DNA of 64,000 nt from Ischnura elegans. Its lineage: Eukaryota > Arthropoda > Insecta > Odonata > Coenagrionidae. Shown here one piece after another: positions 20,186 through 31,690 of the stretch. Every line of letters starts with the position of its first letter. Position 1 is the stretch's first letter. Position numbers and translations under genes: made by a program. The stretch covers positions 130,398,972 to 130,462,971 of the forward strand of contig NC_060248.1 in assembly GCF_921293095.1 (NCBI RefSeq). The letters are read 5' to 3'. The notes beneath the pieces are model-generated. The model worked only from the letters and a program-made list of their open reading frames with translations, had not been told where the DNA came from and did no database searches.

Positions 20186-20199
20186 GTCCTTTTATTATT

Positions 20200-20555
20200 A
20201 TCAAAGGGTTCACGGAGAAGAGGATGAACTCGTAGAGCAAGGCATTTCGAAAATGGGAGAAGGGTTGACATTAGCGAAAATAAATAATTTTTAGTTTTTT
20301 TTTGTTCTGTAAAGGAATTGCATTGGAAAGTACTGATTCAATACGGGTGAACAAGAAAATCCCATTACCTTCACGTATTTCAGGTACCCTACACGAATAT
20401 TTGAAATTCATACGCGTTTATCGGCATCAAAACATACTGTGATTATGTAATTGTGAGTGGAAATTTTCCTAGTCCTATTGCTTTCCTTTTCATGAATCTA
20501 TATTCTTGGTTGTTTCACTTGTTACCCCCTGTTATTTACTTTTGTTTGCTATTTA
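20200..20555. other. Unassigned DNA
   Basis: No feature seen apart from short chance ORFs. Confidence 0.45.
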
Positions 20556-20559
20556 TGTC

Positions 20560-20665
20560 ATCGGGGGCCAGTTGTGAGCGGCATCATCCATTTTCTTTTC
20601 GTGGGCTTTCTTTGCAAGCCAGGATTCACTTCCATATATCGCCGCACAACGGTTTTATATACTTT
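20560..20665 (-). pseudogene. LINE RT fragment (YGSES block)
   Basis: Minus-strand codons read VYKTVVR, and after a one-base shift IYGSESWLAKKAHEKKMDAA, the 'LYGSETWxL' motif region of RTE-like elements. Short and frameshifted. Confidence 0.65.
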
Positions 20666-20743
20666 TTAACTTTCAATTTGGTAATCGATTAGGGTTAATA
20701 AAATTTTTCTTTAATGTTATTTTATGATGCAAATTATTTTCAT

Positions 20744-21055
20744 TCACCTTGAAACTAAATTAAATCGGGCAAGAAGGTTCATTTGCGGTGCCATATTCAA
20801 GATATGGTGAGTTTTTTTGGAATATTTTCGCTCGGATGAGTCTTTATGATGTCGCGTAGGCATCAGGAGATATTCGCGGAAATATTTGTTATGCATGCCT
20901 GAAATTCTGGCTGTGGATTTCGCGATGACTGGGAACGTGGGCGACATCTCGAAAACTCGACGCGGTGGGAAACTCAGAAGAGGTCTCGTGTCCCGAGTCG
21001 AACAACTGCCATTGGAAAATTTGTCCATCAAGAGAGAAGAATCGACGACCAACCT
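20744..21055. other. Unassigned, moderately GC-rich segment
   Basis: Open frames exist on both strands through 20886-21050, but neither carries motifs I recognise. It may be an exon or chance. Confidence 0.3.
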
Positions 21056-21262
21056 GAAACTAGGAACAAATAAACTTGAGGAGATGCAGGAGTGTTGTTT
21101 GAGCTACTTGACTAGACGCGTGACCAACAATGAAGTAGCCAAGCCAAGTACCAACAAGAAGGAAGTAGCCAGTGGAATAACGCAAGCGAAGCGAGCATTC
21201 CTTAAAAAGAGGAGTCTACTTAACAGATGGAAATATAAGCATTGAAATTAATAATATTTATT
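21056..21262 (+). pseudogene. RTE-like LINE fragment
   Basis: The translation KKEVASGITQAKRAFLKKRS matches the 'SKREISSRIQQAKIAFNKKR' block of the RTE ORF at 50186-51868. The frame then shifts into 'NISIEINN', matching 'NMSIKIRMN'. Preceded by a degenerate 'LGxxxx' segment. Confidence 0.72.
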
Positions 21263-21574
21263 GCGGGACAGAAGCCATTCAAAATAAAATTATAATTGCG
21301 ACGGAACAATTTTAGTAAGAACATATCAAGAATAAATTATAAAATAGAAATGGCACATTATTAGGATTATCATCGTTCATTTACAGCAATGGTCGGTTCA
21401 TTTTTTCATAGTCAGCACACTCCTTAAAAACAGCTGGAGTATCTCTGTGTATGCCAACATTTGTTACCTTAGAATTATATAATCGAAGGAACCTTAAGTT
21501 AGGAAGCAATTAATCAAGATTTAAATTTAAAGCATTCTTCAAATGCAAATGCTGATAATTATCTTAGTGCAGAT

Positions 21575-21665
21575 GATGAAGGATGTAAACCAGAATAATT
21601 ATGTTTGCGAAAGATAGGAGAATAGAGTCAAACCAGTCTTAGGATTGATGACTGTTATCGACGAC
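21575..21665 (+). repeat. RTE-like LINE 3' terminus
   Basis: Contains 'cgaaagataggagaatagag' and ends 'cttaggattgatga', the terminal string of this LINE family (compare the end at 61160 and the inverse at 19037). Orientation is +. Confidence 0.55.
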
Positions 21666-21721
21666 GAAGAAGCTCCATGAATACGCTGTATGGTTTTAGG
21701 GTTCCTCTTTGATGACGTACA

Positions 21722-22129
21722 TTATTCAGTGCGTTGGCTGCTCAATCTTATCCGTTGAAATAGGTCCCAGTATCCCCCATTGCTGTCTAATCTTTCATGT
21801 TTTGTACCAACGAACATTTTCTTCTCTTTTCTTTCCAGGCGTTTTCCTTCAGCTCTCCATTCTAAGATCAGAATGATTATTTCGCACTTTTTCCCTCTCA
21901 GAATGTTGCAAAGATATGAGATTTTCATCATCTCAATTTGATTCCTTAGAGAGAGATCAAGGCTCGCTCTTCGCAGAGCCCCATGGTTTGAAACTTTCTT
22001 GATCCAAGTAATTTTGAGAAGCCGTCTAAAGATCCTCATTTCCTTCGTTGCTTCCAGTCTTTTCATTGATGTTTCATCTTTGTCGTCCAAGTTTCCACTC
22101 CGCACAATGGGATGGGTATCACTCAACAC
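21722..22129 (-). pseudogene. Diverged RTE-like LINE C-terminal fragment
   Basis: The minus frame reads FRRLLKITWIKKVSNHGALR, clearly the 'YRRMLKVSWVDRVTNEEIL' block in decayed form, then YLCNILRGKKCEIIILILEW for 'HLLRQNNGLVKTVLEG'. The frame is open for 135 codons but key residues have drifted. Confidence 0.75.
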
Positions 22130-22199
22130 TACACCATTTTCATTCTTAGAATTTTATTTTAGTATATGATATAAAAATTATGTCATTCGCTTGGGCATT

Positions 22200-22880
22200 A
22201 GGTGGGACATGATCTCTTCACCGCATAACGAAGTTCCACATTTTTTGAAGAAGAACGGAGTCACGGACTTTCTTAATTTGGGGCGATAGCGGGGCATCAT
22301 AGAGATATCCTTTCTGGGTCCCGCCCTCGAATACTTCAGTGTAGTCAATTTTCATTCCCGCTTATCGCACCGAGTCGGAAAGCGAGCAACCAGTTCGTTT
22401 TCTTATTTATTAGAAAACCTGCCAGAGGTTTTTTGGAGCGAGAACTGGCGCGAAATTCGTATGAAATTAGGGAAGCGTTCTCTTTTTCGCCGCTCTGCAC
22501 AGTGGCGACACTACTTCTCAGTCTCGCCACCAGAGGGTAGGGTTGCAGCGCCGCGCATGTCCCCGGGTGACCTCCCAAAAAGATTACGCGCCCTAGCGCC
22601 ACATTCGCCTCCCGCCCGCACTCCGATGCGAATTTGTTTCCCTCCTTCTCCGAGCACACGCTGCGTCGCCCGAAGCAACGGGCTCACTCACTGATTGCCG
22701 CGGAACCAATCGGTGCAGGGCCCTTTGCGATGAAGCCTCTTGCAGCGTGTGAGTTGGACGCCGAGAAGCGAAAGACGTGACATTTGTACGTGAAAATCCA
22801 AAATAGGTATGCTCGTAATACTGCTCTATTGTTGATTCACTTTAGGCCAACTGCGCAATATCGCCTCTGATGTTTAATTT
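22200..22880. promoter_or_regulatory. GC-rich, CpG-containing segment with CTCF-like motif
   Basis: 22440-22760 is far richer in GC and CpG than its surroundings. At 22527-22540 it has CCACCAGAGGGTAG, close to the CTCF core CCASYAGRKGGC. Near 22835 a donor-like ATAG|GTATGC occurs, compatible with a non-coding first exon. No coding frame is convincing. It may be a promoter/CpG island or a GC-rich SINE. Inference only. Confidence 0.3.
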
Positions 22881-22914
22881 TCATGCATAATAAATGGTTG
22901 GGAAGACATGGTAT

Positions 22915-23359
22915 GCCAAAGATGCAGGAATTCCGCGAACTGAATAAAATACAAAGGAAGGCTGCCCGTTTCGTCAAAAACTGCTACGGGCGTATACACA
23001 GTGTTACCCAGATGTTAAGCGAATTAGGCTGGCAGCCGCTGGAGACTCGGAGGCTGCGCGCTAGGCTTAGATTGCTTGAACAATGGAGAATGGACATCTT
23101 TAAGAGCGTCACAGAGAACATAATATTAGAGCCACACTATATTTCCAGGTCCGATAGAAGCGATAAATTAAGAGAGATGTTTTGCCGAACGGATATATAT
23201 GGGAATTCGTTTTTCCCCCGAACGATAAAGGACTTTAATAAACGCTAGTCCCAAATTCGTTACAACACTTCACTTTTTTTTGCTGTAAACGGCTGGTGTC
23301 CTAACACCCCCTGCCACACGCCTTTTAGGCGGCTTGCGGGGTATTATGTAGATGTAGAA
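22915..23359 (+). pseudogene. CR1-like LINE 3' end with 3' UTR and tail
   Basis: Coding (to about 23248) reads LNKIQRKAARFVKNCYGRIH, SELGWQPLETRRLRARLRLL and FPRTIKDFNKR-stop: the CR1/Jockey post-RT region with intact frame for ~110 codons. The 3' UTR carries 'aacggctggtgtcctaacac', 'ccctgccacacgcc' and ends 'ttatgtagatgtagaa', a simple tail typical of this LINE. RT core and endonuclease are absent (5' truncation). Confidence 0.9.
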
Positions 23360-24310
23360 TCGAAGTTGGAGGAATGTTGTTAAAATCAGTGAGGTTCGCG
23401 GATGATCAGGCATTGATTAACTGGTCGTAGAAAGATTTCCTGGCAGTGGTGGATGCGTGCGGAGGGGAATGGAGATGGTTAAGCGGGAGGTTAGGAAGGG
23501 AAGAGAAGAGCTGGACGTGGTGGGCGAGGAGAAAAAGACTTTAGGTGAGATACGGAGGAGACTGAGGGTATGGATGGAGCGAGCGAGTACTGAGCGGGAA
23601 GGGTATGTTTTGGAGTTGTTGTGTTGGAGAAGAATGCTTGGTTGATGGGGGAGGTTGGAGGGTTGAGGAATGGCATTAATGGAAGGGAGAAGGAATCATT
23701 GTGAATTGGAGACCAATGACGGAAGGGCAGATTGGCCCGAATAATCTGCAAAATACTCCGTCCAAGCTTAGCTAAACCGGTAGAATAATTTAACAATAAA
23801 GTAAATGTATAAATAAAAAGTAAAATAAATGGCCTTTCCATGCCATTTTCTGGAATGGCCTCCAATTTTGGTTATTGACATTTATGAGAGTTCAAAAAAA
23901 AGGGATGACCCGTATAATACTGTTTGTCGATACTTCGCGTGGTTCGATGCCGTTTATCGATCCTTAGAGGTAGCGGTGAATGATCTATGGCCTTAACTCT
24001 CGCTCAAAAGTTTATGACGTAACTGATTGTTGCTGTGCGGCTCGCCGGTTCTCCACCACTTCTCGAAGCGAATATACAGGAAAAAATGCAAACAGAAGGT
24101 GAAAAAAAGATACAGGAACTCAAAGAGATGATGAATTTGAAACGGCGGAGGAGTGGCGATGAAAGGAAATACATGGAAAAATTTCACTTTTGCCGGGCGA
24201 TGTGGGCTTACAAAAATAATTAATTCGGCAGCAGGTAATAAAAATATGAAGATGGAGATTACGGGGTAGATAATGAAATGTCTTTGTAATTCCAAATAAA
24301 TTCATCATTA
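23360..24310. other. Unassigned DNA; purine-rich block at 23450-23700
   Basis: The purine-rich block gives glutamate/arginine-rich chance frames and may be a decayed TE. 24035-24223 (+) reads as a Lys/Glu-rich peptide without known motifs. The segment 23980-24050 ('taatgacgtaactgat...') resembles 24500-24550, suggesting a dispersed repeat. Confidence 0.35.
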
Positions 24311-24959
24311 TGTTAAGCCGATTCCATCCCGAGACAACGAATTCCGGAGCGGAGTTCGTTGTAATGGGCTAGTTCACTATTTTATTATTTTCAATTGTGA
24401 TAGAATTTGATAAATAAAGAGAACTTTACGTTTCCGTTTTTCAATCCGTCGCCTGTTTCTCGAGCTATTCGATACTAAATATCGATGGGCTTAACTATTT
24501 TACAGAAAAGTTAATGACGTCACTGGATCTTGCCGAACGGCTACCGCGTCTTCGTTGCTTCTCGTCCTTGCGAATCCGTCTCCATAATCCATGACTTCTC
24601 AGATAGCAAAATACCGTGAATTTCCCTGTCTTAAAAAAGAGCGATTGGTCACCTAAGACTTAGTACTTTTTCACGATTAGTCATCTTATTGTTCAAACCG
24701 TTTTATTTTCCTACTAATGAATGATTTACTTATTACCTGTTGATGATTCATTACCTCATCGAAACGCGTTGTTCATAAACTAAAACACTATTTGCTGCTG
24801 TAATCATGAACTTCCATTATAATGTAGGTATGTTTATGAATTGTTTTAGGTTATTTTAGATGCATCGAATGCCAAAATCTCCATTCTTCTGGCGTCTGGT
24901 TGTTTGTTGATGACAACAGTTTCGCTAACACTGCTGCTAGTCTTCAGGGTCGAAGAAAT

Positions 24960-25245
24960 TGGATTTTTTCCCGAGTGTAGTTTGAAGGAATTTTTCTCGG
25001 GCTTCCCGCCGGGTAATGTTTTGGGCAATTGGTCCCAATTGGTTTATAAATATAATATCGACAAGAATTTGGCTCCATATTCTACCCCTGGGTAATGTGG
25101 AAGACTCAAGCCTTCGAAACGTTGGGACCAATTACAAAAAACCGCGCCTGGTGGAAAACCCGAGAATTATTCCTTCGCAGCATTTGAAATTATGCTGCCT
25201 TTTGACGAATTTTGACGAATAGCAGTGTATGACGAAACGCACGAA
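24960..25245 (+). repeat. Penelope-like terminal fragment
   Basis: 'ttctcgggcttcccgccggg', 'tggaagactcaagccttcgaaacgt' (spaced here) and 'gttgggaccaattac' follow the order of Penelope-like pLTRs, where a hammerhead-type GAAACGT sits after a short stem. The CTGATGA half reads CTGGGTAA and is broken. A similar 'ttctcgggcttcca' occurs at ~2974. Confidence 0.45.
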
Positions 25246-25304
25246 ATTCGTGACGGCCGGAGCCGTTGGGAAGATGTGGACAGGAGGGGCTGCCTTGTGT
25301 GTAA

Positions 25305-25727
25305 TGCCTCGTTCACATTACGATTGTCCGAGCGATCGTCCCGACGATAGCGGTTGGCCGAACTAGCCGTGTGAATGCATGTCCTGGCAATAGTTGACGT
25401 AGTTCCGAACGTTGCCACTTTATGATGGTTAGGCGCTGGGAGACCGGAATCGGAAGCGACAAGAGAAAGACGAAAAGCTCTTGAAGCCCTATTTTTTCAT
25501 GGATTTGTCCTAAGTAGGAAGAATATGGGCGGAAGAAAAATTATTCGGTAAATACACGTTGAACACAGTAATATCTTGTCCCTGCATACCTCAACAGCTT
25601 TGCTAACCGTCGATTTCCCGTTCACTTTAGATGTCAGCACTAGAGGGCAGCACAGGTTTTAGCAATCGTTTTGTGAATGCACGATAGTTCCGACAATCGC
25701 TGGAACAATCGTAATGTGAATGAGGCA
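25305..25727. mobile_element. PIF/Harbinger-type MITE, H1 copy (423 bp)
   Basis: Termini TGCCTCGTTCACATTACGAT and, read inward from the right, TGCCTCATTCACATTACGAT, flanked by TAA on both sides (25302-25304, 25728-25730): the 3-bp TWA duplication of PIF/Harbinger. Full-length relative at 40508-40928 in opposite orientation and a half copy at 40073-40240. At 25638-25650 it carries CACTAGAGGGCAG, a good CTCF-core match. Confidence 0.9.
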
Positions 25728-25730
25728 TAA

Positions 25731-26090
25731 GAGATTGAACTATTGAATAGTTGGGGGAGGAGCGGTGGGAGGTAGTGGTTTATCAATTGCATTGGAGGGG
25801 AATAGGGGGGCTGCTGCAGGGGGCGTGTTTTTATTCGGGACCGGGGATCGAAGAGATGGGATGTTGTGAGGGGGAGGAAAGAGGGGAAGGGAGGGTTCCC
25901 CACCTCCTCTCCCTTTTGTGGTGGGGAGGGGGAGAGAGAATATGGGGGGTGGGGGTGGAGAGACTATTAACCCTCGAGAGAAGAGCTTTTCCCTCTCGCC
26001 CTTAAAGGGGATGTACCGTTCCGACCCCGAGAGCGTCGGATAGGCGATTAGGGCATCCGTCGCTCGTGTCTTTACGAATTGTCCGCGATG
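25731..26090. other. G-rich low-complexity segment
   Basis: Long runs of G/A (25750-25960) with no supported gene. Frames here are compositional artefacts. Confidence 0.5.
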
Positions 26091-26099
26091 TTTTTTGAC

Positions 26100-26215
26100 G
26101 TCACCGAATCCAAATTTTGCACGATTATATAACCGTCATGTTTTTGAGCTTGACTTAAGATTAGCACATCGGATTTAAAATGGAATCAAAACATACCAAA
26201 GTAAAAACGATTGTT
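26100..26215 (+). repeat. Dispersed repeat, diverged copy 1
   Basis: Shares 'cacgattatataaccgtcatg', in broken form, and 'aaaacataccaaa' with 26862-26955 (same strand). Identity is modest; family unknown. Confidence 0.45.
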
Positions 26216-26861
26216 ATCTTCTATCTTATTTCTACTGTATTGATACCTTTTTCTCAACATACACGCAACCAAACTCTACAAATGAGGTACCAAAATGCAC
26301 AGAATTTATCAGAGAACATACGACGGCATATCTTACTTCCTAAATATTGCTATTGTTTCCTAAAATTGTTTTTTAAATGTTAAAAAAAAAACAAAAAAAA
26401 GCAAAATCCGGTAAATATTCCTGACGTCAACGGCGCACAAACTGATACATTTGTTCATTTGCAACAATATCTCGCATTCTTTAAATAACTTTCATCAAAA
26501 TGCGGCTGATTCCACATTCAAGTCTCCTGTTGATACGTAAGTATGAGCCAACATGTGTGTTTAACAGAGGATAGTGTAATTACTTCCAAAGAGGTCATCT
26601 GACCTCAATTTGTACATGAACATTCCAATTAAATTTGTACATAAGACCCTGCCTTTTTTTCTACATTTTAAAATTAGAAACGCGCCTATCCCTCTGTGGA
26701 CCTGCATTGAAAAGCGCGGGGGAAGCCCACTGGGAGCGGGCGCAGCAAGCTCGTACATTTATAATATCACTTATGCTAATTTCTCCAGTTTGAATCGCTT
26801 AACGTATTTATTTTTCATAACTTTCAACGGTCAATATTCCTAAGGTCGAGACGTCGTAGAA

Positions 26862-26955
26862 TCCATAATTTTCACGATTAATAGTGCCATGTTTTTAAGC
26901 GTGGCTGGAGATAGAGAGGATGGCATTGAAAATGGGATCAAAATATACCAAAAAG
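26862..26955 (+). repeat. Dispersed repeat, diverged copy 2
   Basis: Direct-orientation partner of 26100-26215 ('cacgattaatagtgccatg', 'tcaaaatataccaaa'). Confidence 0.45.
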
Positions 26956-27672
26956 CTGTTTAGCAGAAAATTTATTTATGGAATGGATTTATTAATATTT
27001 CTTTTAATTTACTTTTCGACTTTTAAATAATTCTCATTTGCGCGCTTCAAATTGCCAATCATTATTTTCTTAAGAAAAGTTTTATTTTATAATCAGTTAT
27101 AAGTAGCCAAAGGATACATATTTTATGAGAAAGTTTGGAGACAAAAATAAGACGGACTAATATGGCACTTCCTTAAAATTTGGTCCAAATTTGAGAGGAT
27201 TTGAGAGGAGTCTTTTTTGAGGAGGCGATTTGACGTGGAATAAATTAGCCCTCGAATGAGTTATCATTATTGCCAGAGTTAATTTTGCTATCCATTGGAA
27301 GTGAAAAAATTTGGTGTTTGAAGTTACGCCAGTTAAAATAAATATTGGAGTATGTGACTGTAGTTGACAAAATTACAAGAAAATACGTTTTGCCGTGTTT
27401 GGGCGTATATATCATATAATAAGTTTCTTAAGAAAAGAAATGTTTTGTACGTCGATGAAAATGTTTCAAAAATCAAAGTAAATGGAACGGTTTCACGAGA
27501 AGATTTGGAAACAGCTATATAGGAAAGTTCATCTTACAAGAACGTAGAAATTAAAGCGTGAATAAAAAGTTATGTTTGCTTTAACTCTAAACATATATGA
27601 CACAAATTATTTCTCAATTTGAATAATATTGGTTAAAAAAATATAGGCGTTATTATAAATAATTTTAACTTA
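26956..27672. other. Very AT-rich DNA, nothing recognised
   Basis: No credible feature. Confidence 0.55.
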
Positions 27673-28275
27673 GGGGAGAGTGCTGTACCACGGAAAACTT
27701 TTTCAATTTTTTTAGATAAAGCAATATATATTTACTCAAGATTCAGTCTAATAGTAACAATTTATTCCATCAGGATTACTTAGTATAAGTTTTAAGTTTT
27801 AGATTTGTACCTTTACTATTAATAATGGATCTAATTTCAACTCTAAAAGTGTTCATAATTGTTCCTGGGTACATCATGTTCACATACCTAGGAACACCAC
27901 CCATCTTACCACGGAACACAAGTTAGATTGGTGGGAACTGTAATTAAAAGCGTGAAAAATGGGAATCAACATGTATTTTTTCAGTTAATTTTAAAGTAGA
28001 TCGGAGTGCTACATAAAGAAAATAAACGTAGCTTAGATAAAAACTCAATTTTAAAATATAACTCCTTTCAAGTAAAAAATAAACTTAGGTTAAACCCTCC
28101 AAAACTGATATCATTCTCTAAAGTCCAATTATGTAAAGAATGTAATAAAAAAAGTAAATTTTAGAATATTGGACCATAAATCACGGCTGACTACAAAAAT
28201 CACAAGCGTAGGAACATGTTCCTAGGCATGCACATCATGGGCTTGTGTTTCTTGGTACAACAGGTTTTTTCATTT
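27673..28275. mobile_element. Possible MITE-like element with 'GTACCACGG' ends
   Basis: Left 'gtgctgtaccacggaaaac' and, inverted at the right, 'cctgttgtaccaagaaacac' look like eroded terminal repeats, and 'taccacggaacac' recurs internally (27906). Boundaries and superfamily are uncertain. Confidence 0.3.
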
Positions 28276-29077
28276 TTAATTTCGGCTGATTTGTCTGGTT
28301 AATACGTCTAAATACCAAATAAGTAGCTAAACTACTCACGATTATGTGTCAATTTCACCTGTGCTACGATAACCACTGTTGATGTGATCGATTTTTGGTA
28401 AAAGACTTGGCTATGCAACTAAAAATATTTATTTTTCAGTGACAAAAGCTTCAAACTACCGTCTTCTTTGTAAGAATAACCCAAATGGACTCGTAATTGA
28501 CCTGTTTAGCACTCTATCGCATATTTCACATAATAGCTTGGTTTAAAGCCGCTAGGTCGCAGAAGTTGCCGGTAGTTGCAAATGATCCTGTGTGCACTAT
28601 GTCCTAACTACACCACCCTCTCCTACTTGTGAAGTTATGAAAGATGGATCAATTCACGATATGTGACTCATAAGTTCAAATGTGCCTTAAATTGTCGTCA
28701 GTTGTTTCTGAAAATTACAAGGCCCTATTTTGTGAAAACAGTCAATGAAGTTCTTGAAGTGTTGAAAAATAGGGATGGAATGTATAAAGTTAGATCTGTT
28801 GAATTACGCTGATGTGCATGATGTCGAATTTGAAAGACATTATGCGCAAGTCACACTCTTTTGGTAACATACAAAATAGTTGCTGTCTTTCGCATTCGAC
28901 ATGAGGCATGTCATTTTGATGAAATTTGACATTAATTTTATACAAGATGTAGCAATTGTACGAGTAAAATTTGCGTGGGTTGTTATAAACTATTATTATA
29001 TTGTTTCAGTACCACAATGTGATGTCATTGTAAGGTCTTCGGACTTCTTTAGTCCCGAAAAATGAGGATTGCCTTGG
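28276..29077. other. Unassigned AT-rich DNA
   Basis: No gene or repeat identified. Confidence 0.5.
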
Positions 29078-29165
29078 GAAACTTTTTTTTTTTTACCCTC
29101 GACCGAGAATTGAACCATGGATCTTTGGATCTTTGTGATTGTCATCCGAGACCATCGATATGGCA
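29078..29165 (-). repeat. tRNA-derived SINE with A-rich tail
   Basis: On the minus strand an A-box-like 'tatcgatggtctcgga' precedes a B box GGTTCAATTCTC (29105-29116), followed by 'gggtaaaaaaaaaaaa'. Short tRNA-head SINE. Confidence 0.6.
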
Positions 29166-29555
29166 ATGGCATCAAAAATCATTGAACGTTAGCCATAGAA
29201 AAATAGCGCTGTAATAATGAAGCGTAGCCGAACTGAGGATTAAAAAAAAGAGTTAAAATTGTAAAGAAAATAAATTTCCCGTATATTTCTATTAATGGAA
29301 AAGAAGGTTGTTCCGTTATATTCAATTCGAATTTTAAGTTGTCATGGTTTTTTTCCTGAATTTAATGGTGTTTTACGCGTTCATGATTAGTGTACACCAC
29401 GTCGTAAACAAGTCACCAAATTAATATATTTTCGTTTGCTGAAAGATTAGCACAAAATAAAAGCGATCGGTTTTGGACCTTATCATTTAATGCCGTAAAA
29501 GAAGTTTTCTAATACTGGCCATGCAGTAAAATTATCGAACAATTCTCTCCTACTA
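29166..29555. other. Unassigned AT-rich DNA
   Basis: Nothing recognised. Confidence 0.5.
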
Positions 29556-30060
29556 CATAATAATAATAATAACAGTAATGTTCATTGTTCCACACAAATA
29601 TAAATTGTAAGAAATACATGGCTATAGGAACTTAGGTAACCCTTTGGAGTTAATACTCCGTTTTGGGGTTACGGACTTCGCTTTCAGTTAGAGTGCTTCT
29701 GTACATATTACACAAAAAAATGCTACCTTGCTGGATCATTCGTATTGAGAAATAATGACCTCCCTAGCATACGAAACATATAGAATGTGTAAACATAACA
29801 TATATGAATAAACATATAGAATATGAAATCACTAACTAACATGAAACAATCATTGAATCTCATTCCATTCATCACAATACCTCATGCACCTAAGCAAATG
29901 TGAAACATCATTATGAGCCAACAGCCACATCTTTACCCTTTCGCAATGTCTGTATACATTCTTTTCGTCAGTTATGTATTTTGGTAACTCACGGTATATT
30001 TTCGGTCCCAAGAATAGGTAACTTTGTTTAAATAATCCTGTTCTTGGTCTGGGTATGTGA
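29556..30060 (-). pseudogene. Jockey-like LINE 3' end with (AAT) tail
   Basis: On the minus strand 29850-30059 is open for 69 codons without a Met: HIPRPRTGLFKQSYLFLGPK, then IYRELPKYITDEKNVYRH and a KMWLLAHN helix. This is the standard 'RTxxxxxSxxFxGPxxWNxLP' C-terminal region of Jockey/CR1 RTs. It is followed by ~290 bp of 3' UTR ending in an AAT/ATT array at 29560. RT core is missing. Confidence 0.8.
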
Positions 30061-30129
30061 TATCCTCTCGATATTTTCGGGGGAATATCGCAGAAGCATC
30101 AATACACGGCAGGAGGACAATGAGAGAGT

Positions 30130-30345
30130 CCCCTGCCACCTCACGGGCGGAGTGTGTAGCTGACCTCTGACCTCGCAGCCTCCTCCCCTCGCCCTCTCCA
30201 GTGGCACTTCCCCTTTAAAAGGGAAAACAAACGAGCGACGGCGACCGCGCCGCTTGCCCCCCCTCCCCCTTGCGTTCGTGCGTTACGGCAACTGCTCGAA
30301 GGCACGCACGCACACCCCGACTCCACTTTTCCCACGACCTGACTT
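30130..30345 (+). promoter_or_regulatory. GC-rich promoter-like segment
   Basis: CpG-rich block with a TATA-like TTTAAAAG (30214-30221) set among C-rich DNA, followed by 'cgagcgacggcgacc'. The following 30350-30560 is T-rich. No coding frame could be linked, so the promoter role is inference. Confidence 0.25.
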
Positions 30346-31212
30346 TTCGTTATTCTTTTATTTTTTCTTCCCGAACTTCTCATTTTTTTCCGCGAGAACT
30401 TGTTTTATTTATTTTCTCCGTTTTTCCTCGAACGCGGATTCCTCTCCATTTTTATCCGTGTTCTCACTTTCGTTTGACGCTTTCTCTCTCTTTTTTGTAC
30501 ACAATTTTTTATTTCAATATTTTTTTCTTATTTTTTTAAAATCTTTTTATTTTTCATGCTCTTTAATATATTTTTTCGTCATTTCCGTCGCGTGGTTCTC
30601 GAGGCGTCTTGCAACTTCCGTCACAACATTGGAATATGTCGACCAACGCGCCTGTTCACTGTTATCCCATTGAATTTGTGTCTTATCGATACTGATTTTC
30701 CACGCAGGCATCGGTATAAAATTTGTGCGAAGATGTTTTTGGCTGTGGATAAACTTAGCGTCTGCAGGGAATCATGTATTCCTTGCAAAATCATCAAACG
30801 TTTCCCTGACCGTGGAAAACATTTTTTGAATAGGTGGCATTTTTAAGCCATGTCTATATTTTGACCGATTTCTGTAAAATCCTTGGTGAAAATTTTCCCA
30901 TACTCGTTTAACGTAAGTAAAATGATTAGAATGGACTAAAATGGAATGCAATAATGGAAGAATATGAATTCAGCGCCTAAGTTTTATATTACCTCAAAAA
31001 ATTGGAGCTTTATGTTGGAATACCTTTTAAAATAAAATTTTATGTTCATAAAACGTAATTAGGAGAAAATATCATATTAGGTTAAGCAAGATAGCTAAAT
31101 AGTTGAGAGTTCGTAAAAGATCGTGTAAATCAGTCATTTTTTCCGTCATCATTGGAGCTATCGCGCAAAACTTTCAGAAAAAATAATCGTGTGACGAAAG
31201 GGTTGAGTATAA
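30346..31212. other. T-rich then unassigned DNA
   Basis: A frame at 30556-30846 has a plausible acceptor (TTTTCCACGCAG at ~30708) but a weak donor. I do not call it. Confidence 0.4.
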
Positions 31213-31690
31213 AGCCTTGATAACACGATCATTTTTTTCTTCATTTTCGAGTGACCTCTCCAGCGATCACTCGACTGATCACTCGGGAAATGATCGTCGC
31301 CGGCAATTGTTTTTCGCAATCACTCCAATGATGAGGATTCCCACCGCTATTTTTCATCACTCGTCCGGTGACTTTTTCCGTCGCTGAAACCGTCCCTAAA
31401 ATCCCATATCAGCCAATCGGAACGCATGACCGTATGGAGCGATTGCAGCGCAACGTTTGGCAATGGTGGGAACGACGTAGATAAACAAACAAACACGCTA
31501 TATATTTTCGTTATGCGGGTCCCATGACAACGAGCTGTGATATCGGTAATGATACGAAAAGCGACGGCGGGAGGGACCGTGTGATTCAGAAAAATGATCA
31601 CTAGAGCGATCACTTTTCCCGTCGCGAAAAGCGATCGCTCGAGTGATCACTTTCGCGACGAAAAACAAAAATGATCGTGTGATTAAGGCT
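31213..31690. mobile_element. Q family foldback MITE, copy 2 (478 bp)
   Basis: Ends AGCCTTGATAACACGATCA and, inward from the right, AGCCTTAATCACACGATCA; interior collinear with 7166-7628 ('gacaacgagctgtgatatcg'). The flanking target duplication is unclear in both copies. Confidence 0.82.

Noticed and set aside
25750..26005. Gly-rich ORF in the G-rich block
   Set aside because: Low-complexity G/A runs give open frames by composition alone.
30556..30846. ORF with TTTTCCACGCAG acceptor-like tract
   Set aside because: Donor at the other end is weak, frame is AT-biased, and there is no partner exon or motif.
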